DNA of 64,000 nucleotides from positions 5,578,501 to 5,642,500 of the forward strand of contig NZ_CP012830.1 of NCBI RefSeq assembly GCF_001307155.1. Reading direction: 5' to 3'. A program made the position numbers and the translations under genes. The stretch is from Pseudomonas fluorescens. Lineage in GTDB: Bacteria; Pseudomonadota; Gammaproteobacteria; Pseudomonadales; Pseudomonadaceae. Shown here piece after piece: positions 16,033-24,095 of the stretch; positions within the stretch are counted from its first letter, which is position 1; every line of letters starts with the position of its first letter. The notes beneath the pieces are model-generated. The model saw only the letters and a list, made by a program, of their open reading frames with translations. It searched no databases and was not told where the DNA came from.

Positions 16033-18357
16033 TCAAGCGCCGAAGGACTGGATCAGGTTGCTGGCCTGTGCCTGTTCAAGGCGAATCGCGATGAACTTCG
16101 AGGTCGGCGTGAACGTCCGGTCGCCGTAGCTTTCCAGCGGCACCAGCGGGTTGGTTTCCGGGTAATAGGCAGCGGCCTGACCAGGCGGAATGTCGTAGGC
16201 GATCAAGGTGAAACCGCTCACTCGACGCTCACGACCATCGCCCCACAGCGAGATCATGTCGACCTTTTGCCCCGGCTCGTAACCCAGTTTGCGAATGTCC
16301 TGCTCGTTGACGAACACCACATCGCGCATGCCGTAGACGCCGCGATAACGATCATCCAGTCCGTACAAGGTGGTGTTGTACTGATCGTGGGAGCGCATGG
16401 TTTGCAGGATCAGATCCGGCTTCACGTCCAGGTTACGCACGCCTTCGCTGACCAGGTGTTCCGGCAATTCGCTGGGGGCAAACTGCGCTTTGCCAGTCGA
16501 GGTATTCCAGATGCGTTTGGCGGCATCGTTACCCAGGTGAAAGCCACCGGGGTGCAGCAGTTTATTATTGAAATCCTCGAAACCGGGAATGGTGTCGGCA
16601 ATCAGGTCACGGATGCGACTGTAATCGGCGACCGCCCAGAGCCAGTCAATCGGGTGCTTACCCAGGGTTGCGTTGGCAATCCCGGCAATGATCGCCGGCT
16701 CCGAACGCATCAGCGGTGATTTGGGTTTCAGTTGGCCGTGGGAAATGTGCACCATGCTGAAGGTGTCTTCTACCGTCACGCCTTGCGGACCTTCCTCTTG
16801 AATGTCGATATCGGTGCGCCCCAGGCACGGCAAGATCAAGGCCTCACGGCCAGTGACCAGATGGCTGCGATTGAGCTTTGTCGCAATGTGCACCGTGAGG
16901 TCACACTTGCGCAGTGCGTCATGAGTGCGCGGGCTGTCGGGAGTTGCCTGAGCAAAGTTGCCGCCCAGGCCGATGAAGACCTTCGAGCGCCCGTCTTCCA
17001 TCGCCGCAATCGCCATCACCGTGTTATGCCCGTGTCGGCGCGGTGCCTTGAAGGCAAAGCGTGCTTCCAGCGCATCAATAAACTCAGGCGGCGCCAGTTC
17101 GTTGATGCCCATGGTGCGGTCGCCCTGCACATTACTGTGCCCGCGCACCGGCGACAGCCCTGCCCCCGGGCGACCGATATTGCCACGCAACAACTGCACA
17201 TTGATGATCTCTTGCACGGTCACCACCGAGTGAGTGTGCTGGGTCACCCCCATCGCCCAACACATGATGACCCGCTTGGCTTTGCGGTACATGCGGGCCG
17301 CCAGTTCGATGTCCGCCAGCGACAGGCCGGACTGTTCGACGATGTGCTCCCAGGTCGTGGCGTCGACTTCGGCCAGGTAGGTGTCCAGGCCCGAGGTGTG
17401 CTCGGCGATGAACGCGCGGTCGAACACTGCCTCGCTGTTGTTCGCCAGCGCTTCGCGCTCCCACTGCAACAAAAACTTGGCGATGCCGCGCATCGCTGCC
17501 ATGTCACCGCCCAATGCCGGACGAAAGTACGCAGACGAGGTCGGTTCGGAGCCGTTGGTGAGCATTTCCAGTGGATGCTGCGGGTGCTGGAAGCGTTCCA
17601 GCCCACGCTCTTTCAGGGGGTTGAAACAGATCACCTGCGCGCCCCGCTTCACCGCTTCGCGCAGAGGCTCAAGCATCCGTGGGTGATTGGTACCAGGGTT
17701 CTGGCCGATGACGAAAATCGCATCGGCTTCCTCCAGGTCATCGAACGTGACCGTGCCTTTGCCCACGCCGACGCTGTCATCCATGCCCAGGCCGCTCGCC
17801 TCATGGCACATGTTCGAACAGTCAGGGAAGTTGTTGCTGCCGTAGGCGCGAACGAATAGCTGATAGAGGTAAGCCGCTTCGTTGCTGGCCCGACCGGAGG
17901 TGTAGAACTCGGCCTGATCCGGCGACGTCAGCCCTTTCAAGTGTTTGGCGATCAAGGCAAACGCATCGTCCCAGCTGGTTTCGACGTAACGATCAGCAGA
18001 GGCGTCATAGCGCATGGGGTGAGTCAGGCGCCCCTGGTATTCAAGCCAATAGTCACTTTGCGCCGCCAGCGACGACACCGTGTATTTGTTGAAAAACGCC
18101 GGGTTGACCAGGCGGCCGGTAGCTTCCCAGTTGACCGCTTTGGCGCCGTTCTCGCAGAACTTGACCATGCCATTTTCCGGCGACTCGCCCCAGGCACAGC
18201 CCGGGCAGTCGAAGCCGCCGTTCTGGTTGGTCTTGAGCATGGCTCGAATGTTCTTGAACGCGTTTTCGCTGCCCAGCCAGTTTTTGGTCACAGCAATCAG
18301 CGCGCCCCAGCCAGCGGCCGCCCCCTTATACGGTTTATAACGTTCAACTTCGCTCAT
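16033..18357 (-). CDS. FdhF/YdeP family molybdopterin oxidoreductase
   Basis: A 774-residue bis-MGD molybdoenzyme. It has an N-terminal Cys cluster (DCPGCAW near residue 55, then FCENGAK), the motif NMCHEASGLGM near residue 190 in which Cys-His occupies the place of the Mo-ligating Sec/Cys-His of formate dehydrogenase H, and a C-terminal molydopterin dinucleotide-binding domain with QTMRSHDQYNTTLYG. This fits the FdhF/YdeP family, of which YdeP is tied to acid resistance; the reaction is not established. No twin-arginine signal, so it is cytoplasmic. ATG 18357 has GGAG 7 bases upstream and starts MSEVERYKPY. Its neighbours are molybdenum-cofactor genes and cioAB. No electron-transfer subunit is adjacent. 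Confidence 0.88.
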   Translation of the reverse strand: MSEVERYKPYKGAAAGWGALIAVTKNWLGSENAFKNIRAMLKTNQNGGFDCPGCAWGESPENGMVKFCENGAKAVNWEATGRLVNPAFFNKYTVSSLAAQSDYWLEYQGRLTHPMRYDASADRYVETSWDDAFALIAKHLKGLTSPDQAEFYTSGRASNEAAYLYQLFVRAYGSNNFPDCSNMCHEASGLGMDDSVGVGKGTVTFDDLEEADAIFVIGQNPGTNHPRMLEPLREAVKRGAQVICFNPLKERGLERFQHPQHPLEMLTNGSEPTSSAYFRPALGGDMAAMRGIAKFLLQWEREALANNSEAVFDRAFIAEHTSGLDTYLAEVDATTWEHIVEQSGLSLADIELAARMYRKAKRVIMCWAMGVTQHTHSVVTVQEIINVQLLRGNIGRPGAGLSPVRGHSNVQGDRTMGINELAPPEFIDALEARFAFKAPRRHGHNTVMAIAAMEDGRSKVFIGLGGNFAQATPDSPRTHDALRKCDLTVHIATKLNRSHLVTGREALILPCLGRTDIDIQEEGPQGVTVEDTFSMVHISHGQLKPKSPLMRSEPAIIAGIANATLGKHPIDWLWAVADYSRIRDLIADTIPGFEDFNNKLLHPGGFHLGNDAAKRIWNTSTGKAQFAPSELPEHLVSEGVRNLDVKPDLILQTMRSHDQYNTTLYGLDDRYRGVYGMRDVVFVNEQDIRKLGYEPGQKVDMISLWGDGRERRVSGFTLIAYDIPPGQAAAYYPETNPLVPLESYGDRTFTPTSKFIAIRLEQAQASNLIQSFGA

Positions 18358-18794
18358 GATACTTCTCCAAGACGTGCACGCAGGCGTCAACCTGATGTCA
18401 AGTCGTTGTTAATTGCTGTTGTTGTGCGCCTATAAAAATGCGGATTTATTTAGCGGTAGGTTATTCGCAGTTAATCACTTCAAGGGCCCGACCCAGGGGT
18501 ACGAACCCAGACTATTCCGCGTACTACATGCCTGTCTAATCGTTAATAATGACCAGATCATCAAAATAATCTATCAACAAAATAATCAATACAAATCAAT
18601 GAGTTAAATATTTAAATCAACATAAACAGGAACCACTTTTCTCTCGATAGACCCCATTGATCAATCAGTTGTTAATAGTGATTAGACGACGACTTTAAAT
18701 GACCTTAGTCTTGCCTCAACAAGGCCCTATATAGCAGTGGCTTTCCAAAACCAGCGCCATGCTCGATAGACCTGGAGCGCTGATGGAGGTTGAG
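18358..18794. other. Divergent promoter region between the FdhF-like gene and moaA
   Basis: About 440 bases, AT-rich from 18420 to 18700, with no protein-like frame. A 10-base palindrome ATTGATCAAT occupies 18656-18665. Half-sites resembling ANR/FNR boxes (TTGAT) occur, but no complete TTGATNNNNATCAA was found. It must contain the two divergent promoters. Confidence 0.5.
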
Positions 18795-19793
18795 ATGTCA
18801 GATCGAATGTTGATGGATGGTTTTTCCCGGCGGGTCGACTATCTCAGAATGTCTGTGACCGACCGGTGCGATTTCCGCTGTGTCTATTGCATGGCCGAGG
18901 ACATGGAGTTTTTGCCGCGACAGCGCGTATTGACGCTGGAAGAGATCTATCAATTAGCTGAAAGCTTTGTGGCGCTGGGCACCCGTAAAATCCGCCTGAC
19001 CGGTGGTGAACCGTTGATTCGCCCCGGCGTTGTAGATCTCTGTAAACGGATTGCCGCGCTGCCGGGGCTGCGTGAACTGTGCATGACCACAAACGGTTCA
19101 CAGCTGGGCAAGCTCGCGGCACCGTTATTCGATGCGGGGCTCAAGCGCCTCAATATCAGCCTCGACAGCCTGGACGCCAAGCGCTTCCGCGAACTGACCC
19201 GCACGGGTGATCTGGCTACCGTCATCGGCGGAATTGACGCAGCGAATGCGGCAGGTTTTCAACATACCAAACTCAACTGCGTCGTCATGAAAGGCCGCAA
19301 TGATCACGAGATAAATGATCTCGTAGGCTTTGCGATTGATCGTGGGCTGGATATTTCCTTCATTGAAGAGATGCCGCTAGGCGTTATCAGCGAGCACAGC
19401 CGTGCCGACGCGTTCTTTTCAAGCGCGCAGGTGCGCGAGCGTATTGCCGAGCGCTACACCCTTATCGAATCCGCGGAATCGACCCAAGGCCCTTCGCGCT
19501 ATTGGCGCCTGGCCCAGGCACCGGATATTCGCCTGGGGTTCATCTCGCCCCACAGCCACAACTTTTGCGCTACCTGCAATCGTGTTCGGCTGACCGTCGA
19601 AGGCCGGCTCTTGCTGTGTCTGGGCAATGAGCATTCCGTCGACCTGAAGGAAGTACTTCGCCGCTTTCCAGGAGAGCCGGAGCGCCTGGAGAAGGCAATC
19701 ATCGAGTCGATGAAGATCAAGCCGTACCGACACAACTTTGAACTCAATGATGAGGTGCAAGTTGTCCGTTTCATGAACATGACCGGCGGATAG
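18795..19793 (+). CDS. moaA: GTP 3',8-cyclase MoaA (molybdenum cofactor step 1)
   Basis: A 332-residue radical SAM enzyme that converts GTP to 3',8-cyclo-GTP. The radical SAM cluster ligands are Cys25, Cys29 and Cys32 (DRCDFRCVYC). The second cluster is seen as CATCNRVRLTVEGRLLLC near the C-terminus, and the protein ends in the functional Gly-Gly pair (MNMTGG). ATG 18795 is chosen because GGAGG lies 5 bases before it, although two earlier in-frame ATGs exist. It is the first gene of moaA-bestrophin-moaCDE and diverges from the molybdoenzyme that presumably needs the cofactor. Confidence 0.94.
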   Translation: MSDRMLMDGFSRRVDYLRMSVTDRCDFRCVYCMAEDMEFLPRQRVLTLEEIYQLAESFVALGTRKIRLTGGEPLIRPGVVDLCKRIAALPGLRELCMTTNGSQLGKLAAPLFDAGLKRLNISLDSLDAKRFRELTRTGDLATVIGGIDAANAAGFQHTKLNCVVMKGRNDHEINDLVGFAIDRGLDISFIEEMPLGVISEHSRADAFFSSAQVRERIAERYTLIESAESTQGPSRYWRLAQAPDIRLGFISPHSHNFCATCNRVRLTVEGRLLLCLGNEHSVDLKEVLRRFPGEPERLEKAIIESMKIKPYRHNFELNDEVQVVRFMNMTGG

Positions 19794-19837
19794 CCTGCCC
19801 CGTTTTCAGATCATTACTCTCTAGAAGGCTGTCCCCC

Positions 19838-20737
19838 ATGATCGTTAGAGCCAAACCTAATCTGATCAATGTCCTGATTTCACTCAAAGGCTCGATTGCC
19901 AAGCGTATCGCGCTGCGCAGCCTTCTGGTGACTCTCCTGGCCTCTGCTATTGTCCTGGTCGAGACACTCCATCCCGCGTACTTCTCGAAGGTCAATGCCA
20001 CCCCCTTCACGCTGCTGGGGTTATCACTTTCAATCTTCATGAACTTTCGCAACAACGCCTGCTACGACCGCTGGTATGAAGCGCGCAAAGCGCTCGGTGC
20101 GATGGTGATGGATGTACGCTCGATGATCAGGGAAACCCAGGTCATCAAGGACAAACAGCAACGCAGCAAGGTATTGCTCGACCTCTGCGGGTTTGCCCAT
20201 GCGCTTAACGCCAAGCTTCGCAAAGAAGACGAACTCAGTGCCGCGAGTACGTGGCTCAGCAGGTTGCCCTCAGCCAACACCCCGAACATCCCTGAACGGA
20301 TCCTGCGCCACGTCGGCCAACAGTGCTCGACGCTCGCCGAATCCGGTGAGATCAACGAATGGCGTTACACGCTGATGGCCAATCACCTGACCAATCTGAC
20401 CACCACGCAAACGACCTGTGAGCGAATCAAGAGCACCCCACTCCCGTTCCCTTACACACTCCTGCTGCACAGGACCATTTACATATTTTGCATCTTGCTG
20501 CCCTTCGCGATGGCCGAGCCACTGGGTTGGCTAACGCCGGTGTTCACCGCGATTGTGAGTTATACGTTTTTTGGGCTGGATGCCATTGGCGACGAATTGG
20601 AAGACCCCTTTGGTCGAGATGAAAACGACCTTCCAACCAATGCCATTGTGCGCACCATCGAGCGTGAAGTGCTTGACGCCTTGGGTGCGACAGAACTCCC
20701 TCCGCTGCTTCAGCCAGTGGACTTCGTGCTGGACTGA
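19838..20737 (+). CDS. Bestrophin-family (UPF0187) channel-like membrane protein
   Basis: A 299-residue protein with four hydrophobic regions and the diagnostic bestrophin block SLSIFMNFRNNACYDRWYEARK at about residues 67-88. Other bestrophin-like stretches are FTAIVSYTFFGLDAIGDELE and DPFGRDENDLP, where acidic residues line the Ca-clasp region of animal bestrophins. Bacterial members form pentameric channels; the Klebsiella one studied prefers sodium. It lies 44 bases after moaA and 46 before moaC on the same strand, so it is very likely in the moa operon. Its ion and its link to cofactor synthesis are unknown. This is the odd gene of the cluster. Confidence 0.88.
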   Translation: MIVRAKPNLINVLISLKGSIAKRIALRSLLVTLLASAIVLVETLHPAYFSKVNATPFTLLGLSLSIFMNFRNNACYDRWYEARKALGAMVMDVRSMIRETQVIKDKQQRSKVLLDLCGFAHALNAKLRKEDELSAASTWLSRLPSANTPNIPERILRHVGQQCSTLAESGEINEWRYTLMANHLTNLTTTQTTCERIKSTPLPFPYTLLLHRTIYIFCILLPFAMAEPLGWLTPVFTAIVSYTFFGLDAIGDELEDPFGRDENDLPTNAIVRTIEREVLDALGATELPPLLQPVDFVLD

Positions 20738-20783
20738 TTCGCCCCCACTTCCCATCAGGCACCCGCTGGGGTGAAGGATAAAC

Positions 20784-21290
20784 ATGAACGAATTCAATCA
20801 ATCCGATTCCGCGACGCTGACTCATCTGGATGCCGAGGGCCGGGCCAACATGGTCGATGTCAGCGAAAAAGATCCGACAAACCGTGAAGCTCAAGCGCAG
20901 GCCTGGATACGGATGCAACCCGCCACGTTGAAACTTATCCAGCAAAACGGGCACCCCAAAGGCGACGTGTTTGCGGTCGCTCGTATCGCCGGGATCATGG
21001 CGGCGAAGAAAACCCATGAACTCATCCCGCTATGCCACCCCTTGATGCTCAGCGCCATTCACATCGAACTGCAGGCCATCGAGCCCGATCGCATAAGGAT
21101 TGTGAGCACCTGCCGACTTAACGGCAGAACAGGTGTCGAACTGGAAGCCCTCACGGCGGCGAGTGTGGCGGCACTGACGATCTACGACATGTGCAAAGCC
21201 GTCGACCGAGGGATGATCATCGAGAACATCCAGCTGCTCAGAAAACACGGCGGAAAATCCGGTAACTTTGAAGCGAGTGTCGCTCAATGA
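20784..21290 (+). CDS. moaC: Cyclic pyranopterin monophosphate synthase MoaC
   Basis: A 168-residue protein that acts after MoaA, turning 3',8-cyclo-GTP into cyclic pyranopterin monophosphate. Family motifs are MVDVSEKDPTNREA near residue 25, KTHELIPLCHPL near residue 77, TGVELEALTAAS and YDMCKAVDRGM. The catalytic Lys-containing KHGGKSG is near the C-terminus. ATG 20784 has GAAGGA upstream. It overlaps moaD by 4 bases. Chromosomes of this group often hold another moaC elsewhere, so this may be a dedicated copy; that cannot be seen from the window. Confidence 0.94.
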   Translation: MNEFNQSDSATLTHLDAEGRANMVDVSEKDPTNREAQAQAWIRMQPATLKLIQQNGHPKGDVFAVARIAGIMAAKKTHELIPLCHPLMLSAIHIELQAIEPDRIRIVSTCRLNGRTGVELEALTAASVAALTIYDMCKAVDRGMIIENIQLLRKHGGKSGNFEASVAQ

Positions 21291-21538
21291 TTCTTATCAA
21301 CTACTTTGCGCGTTATCGAGAACAACTCGGCATTGGCGGAGAAAAAATCGCGCTGACCGCGTCATTGCAGAGCATTGACGATGTCAGAAAACTGCTGATC
21401 GCCAGAGGCGAGGTGTGGGAGCAAGTCCTCGGTGAAACCAGCCTCATGTGCGCGCTGAACCAGGAGTTGTGTACGCTCGACGCCGCCATCGAAGACTTCG
21501 ATGAGATCGCCTTCTTCCCTCAAGTGACGGGGGGTTGA
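21287..21538 (+). CDS. moaD: Molybdopterin synthase sulfur-carrier subunit MoaD
   Basis: An 83-residue ubiquitin-like protein ending in Gly-Gly (FFPQVTGG), the C-terminus that is thiocarboxylated to deliver sulfur to cyclic pyranopterin monophosphate. It begins MILINYFARYREQLG as is typical. It overlaps moaC by 4 bases (ATGA) and precedes moaE by 3 bases, so synthase subunits are made together. Length and the terminal diglycine make the call secure. Confidence 0.94.
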   Translation: MILINYFARYREQLGIGGEKIALTASLQSIDDVRKLLIARGEVWEQVLGETSLMCALNQELCTLDAAIEDFDEIAFFPQVTGG

Positions 21539-21541
21539 GCG

Positions 21542-22006
21542 ATGACTGTTCAGGTCCAGACCGAGCTATTCAACCTGAATGAACTGAACAGCCGTTTGCA
21601 CGCCAAAGACCCTGGCGTTGGTGCCGTGGCCACCTTCGTCGGCTATGTCCGGGATATCAATCAGGGGGAAAAGGTCAGCAGCCTGTTTCTCGAACATTAT
21701 CCAGGAATGACCGAGCAATCATTGCAACGCATCGTCGACCAGGCCAATGACAGGTGGCCTCTTCAGCGAGTGAACATCGTTCACCGCGTGGGTCTTTTGA
21801 ACGTCGGTGATCCCATCGTGTTTGTCGGCGTTGCCAGCGAGCATCGACAGGCGGCCTTTGATGCCTGCGCTTTTTTAATGGACTACCTGAAAACACGAGC
21901 GCCCTTCTGGAAGCGTGAAGAAACCGGCTCCGGTGACCGTTGGGTATGCGGCAGAGAGAGTGATCGGCTGGCAGCACGTCGCTGGGAAGGTGGCGATGGG
22001 TGCTAG
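21542..22006 (+). CDS. moaE: Molybdopterin synthase catalytic subunit MoaE
   Basis: A 154-residue protein forming the heterotetrameric molybdopterin synthase with MoaD. Conserved parts are GAVATFVGYVRD near residue 30, LEHYPGMTEQ, HRVGLLNVGDPIVFVGVAS and the catalytic block KTRAPFWKRE near residue 120. The residues that receive the thiocarboxylated MoaD tail are therefore present. It ends the plus-strand operon; a 9-base-stem hairpin follows immediately before the convergent moeA. Confidence 0.94.
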   Translation: MTVQVQTELFNLNELNSRLHAKDPGVGAVATFVGYVRDINQGEKVSSLFLEHYPGMTEQSLQRIVDQANDRWPLQRVNIVHRVGLLNVGDPIVFVGVASEHRQAAFDACAFLMDYLKTRAPFWKREETGSGDRWVCGRESDRLAARRWEGGDGC

Positions 22007-22015
22007 CGGTAGGAG

Positions 22016-22037
22016 CCCCCTCAAATAATTGAGGGGG
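22016..22037. terminator. Hairpin between convergent moaE and moeA
   Basis: A 9-base stem (CCCCCTCAA and TTGAGGGGG) with loop ATAA. It is placed between the stops of moaE (plus) and moeA (minus), so it probably ends both transcripts although T-runs are short. Confidence 0.7.
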
Positions 22038-22049
22038 TGGATAGATCGA

Positions 22050-23255
22050 TTAGAACAAGTCGCAGAACGGAATAAACCGCGCCGTGTCACCGGCCTGCAG
22101 CGTGCAACCCTCTGGAATCTCGACCAGTCCATCAGCCCAGGATGCGCCGAGCAACACGCCTGAACTCTGGTTCGGATAGAGGATGGCGCGCCCCGCCTCC
22201 AGCCTGGCTCTGAGGTATTCCCTGCGGCCTCCGGCTTTTGGCCAATCAAAACCGACGCTCATCGGGAAGCTCAATGGCGTCACTTCTTCGACGCCCTGGA
22301 TACGCAACAGATAGGCGCGGGCCAACAGTCCAAATGTCACCAGCGCCGACGTCGGGTTTCCTGGCAGGCCAATGACCGGCACCGTGCCAAAGTGTCCCAC
22401 TGTCAGTGGTTTCCCCGGCTTGATCGACAACTTCCAGAACAGTGGTTTACCGCATTCACGCAGCACCTGCCCGAGACAATCGGCGTCACCTGCGGACACG
22501 CCGCCAGTGGTGAGAATCACGTCCGCTGCGTGTTGCAACTGTTCGAGTTTGAGCCGCGTCTGCTGTGGCCTATCGGGGAGAATGCCGGCATCGATGACCT
22601 CACAACCCAGTGCACTTAACCAGTGGCTCAACAAGGTGCGATTGCTGTTGTAGATACAGCCAGGCTTCAAAGGCGTGCCCGGTTCGGCCAGTTCATCGCC
22701 TGTGGAGAGCAGCGCAACCCGTGGGCGCCGTACGGCATGCACATGCGTATATCCCTGGGCCGCGGCGATAGCCAACTCAAAAGGCCCCAGTCGTTTGCCC
22801 GCACGAAGCAAAACCTGCCCGACACGGTTCTCCTGGCCCTGCGGTCGAATATTCTGGCCTGCCGTCAGCGACTGTTTGAAACGTACCCGGCCGTCCTCCA
22901 AAAGCTCGACGTTTTCCTGCATCTCGACACTGTTGGCACCCTCGGGTACCGGCGCTCCGGTAAAGATTCGGGCACAGGTTCCCGGTAGCAACGCTTCGGG
23001 GGCCTGACCGGCAAGAATTCGTTGTGACACGGCAAACGGCTGTCCGCTCCAGTCGCCCACATTCAAGGCATATCCATCCATGGCACTGTTCGGCCAAGGC
23101 GGAAGATCGAGAGTTGCCACCAGGTCACTGGCCAACACCCGTTGCCGTGCGTCACTCAGCGGTACCGACTCGCTATCATGAAGACGCTGCGCTTCGGCCA
23201 TCGCCAGCAATCTGTCGATGGCCTCCTCCACAGGCATCAGTTGTGACGGGCTCAT
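22050..23255 (-). CDS. moeA: Molybdopterin molybdenumtransferase MoeA
   Basis: A 401-residue enzyme that inserts molybdate into adenylylated molybdopterin. Seen are the N-terminal LPPWPNSAMDGYAL with its conserved Asp, VEMQENVELLEDG, the MoCF-biosynthesis domain motif LLSTGDEL near residue 195, TTGGVSAGD near 250, and GLPGNPTSALVTF near 305. The start ATG 23255 overlaps the moaB stop by 4 bases; the longer open frame upstream lies inside moaB and is rejected. It converges on the moaA-E operon. Confidence 0.93.
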   Translation of the reverse strand: MSPSQLMPVEEAIDRLLAMAEAQRLHDSESVPLSDARQRVLASDLVATLDLPPWPNSAMDGYALNVGDWSGQPFAVSQRILAGQAPEALLPGTCARIFTGAPVPEGANSVEMQENVELLEDGRVRFKQSLTAGQNIRPQGQENRVGQVLLRAGKRLGPFELAIAAAQGYTHVHAVRRPRVALLSTGDELAEPGTPLKPGCIYNSNRTLLSHWLSALGCEVIDAGILPDRPQQTRLKLEQLQHAADVILTTGGVSAGDADCLGQVLRECGKPLFWKLSIKPGKPLTVGHFGTVPVIGLPGNPTSALVTFGLLARAYLLRIQGVEEVTPLSFPMSVGFDWPKAGGRREYLRARLEAGRAILYPNQSSGVLLGASWADGLVEIPEGCTLQAGDTARFIPFCDLF

Positions 23256-23791
23256 CCCCGTGTCCCGCAGGCTTGCACAGGCTTGAGGTGCGGCACGAAA
23301 TTGCACGGCCTGTGACGTGCATCCAGCTGCTCGGCAAGAATGCCTTCCCACGCAGTTCGACAGGCGCCGGTCGAACCTGGCAGGCAGCACACCAGCGTGC
23401 CGTTGGCCAGCCCGGCCAAGGCCCGGCTCTGAACCGTGGAGGTGCCGATATCGAGGATGGAAATCGCCCGAAACAGCTCACCAAAGCCATCAATCTGTTT
23501 ATCCAGCAAGCAGGCCACCGCCTCAGGTGTGCTGTCGCGCCCGGTAAACCCGGTCCCCCCGGTAATCAGCACGACCTGAATATGTTCATCGGCAATCCAG
23601 GTGGCTACCTGCGCGCGGATTTTATACAGATCATCCTTGAGCAAGTTACGCTCACTCAGGGTGTGCCCCGCCTCCAGCAATCGACTGACCAGCAATTGCC
23701 CAGAGGTATCGTTGGCATATTCACGGGTATCACTGACGGTCAGCACAGCCATATTCAACGGTACAAATAACGCATCCGACTTAACGCTCAT
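23252..23791 (-). CDS. moaB: Molybdenum cofactor biosynthesis protein MoaB
   Basis: A 179-residue molybdopterin adenylyltransferase-fold protein (MogA/MoaB family). Motifs are VSDTREYANDTSGQLL near residue 20, VVLITGGTGFTGRDSTPEAV near residue 73 and LPGSTGACRTAWEGILAEQL near the C-terminus. In bacteria of this type it activates molybdopterin by adenylylation before MoeA acts. ATG 23791 has GGAG 6 bases upstream. It is the first gene of a two-gene minus-strand operon with moeA and diverges from a LysR regulator. Confidence 0.92.
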   Translation of the reverse strand: MSVKSDALFVPLNMAVLTVSDTREYANDTSGQLLVSRLLEAGHTLSERNLLKDDLYKIRAQVATWIADEHIQVVLITGGTGFTGRDSTPEAVACLLDKQIDGFGELFRAISILDIGTSTVQSRALAGLANGTLVCCLPGSTGACRTAWEGILAEQLDARHRPCNFVPHLKPVQACGTRG

Positions 23792-24095
23792 GTCATTCTC
23801 CGGCAGGCAATAATGAAAGCAATTGCCAGAGGCTAATTCGCTAAAACAGTCACTGTCTAATCACTCTGGCCTACCGGTTTATCGAGCGCCTCTATCGAAA
23901 GCTTTCTCACCCGCAACGATTAGTAGTTTTAACTAAATTCGCTCGTGATAGAGCTAACCAATCGGTCGGTCAATACATGTGATTGGACTGACAAGCGGGA
24001 CAGTGAGATCGTTTGCTGACCCAACTATCGGTGTTTTAAATCAGGACACTTACCTGCTTTACTGACATCACATTCATCCCTCGACAGGTGCCATT
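23792..24095. other. Divergent region between moaB and a LysR gene, with a small dyad
   Basis: About 300 bases, relatively AT-rich, with no gene. A 17-base dyad at 23920-23936 (TTAGT, 7 bases, ACTAA) is a possible LysR-type site; its short arms make it weak. Promoters for moaB and the LysR gene must lie here. Confidence 0.4.

Noticed and set aside
18481..18520. A tRNA-like T-arm pattern (GGGTTCGTACCC on the minus strand)
   Set aside because: The T-stem pairs only partly and no D-arm, anticodon arm or acceptor stem can be formed from the AT-rich flank.
18655..18680. Possible ANR/FNR box near TTGATCAATCAG
   Set aside because: Only the left half TTGAT matches; the right half ATCAA is missing at the required spacing. 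The palindrome ATTGATCAAT is reported only as part of the intergenic description.
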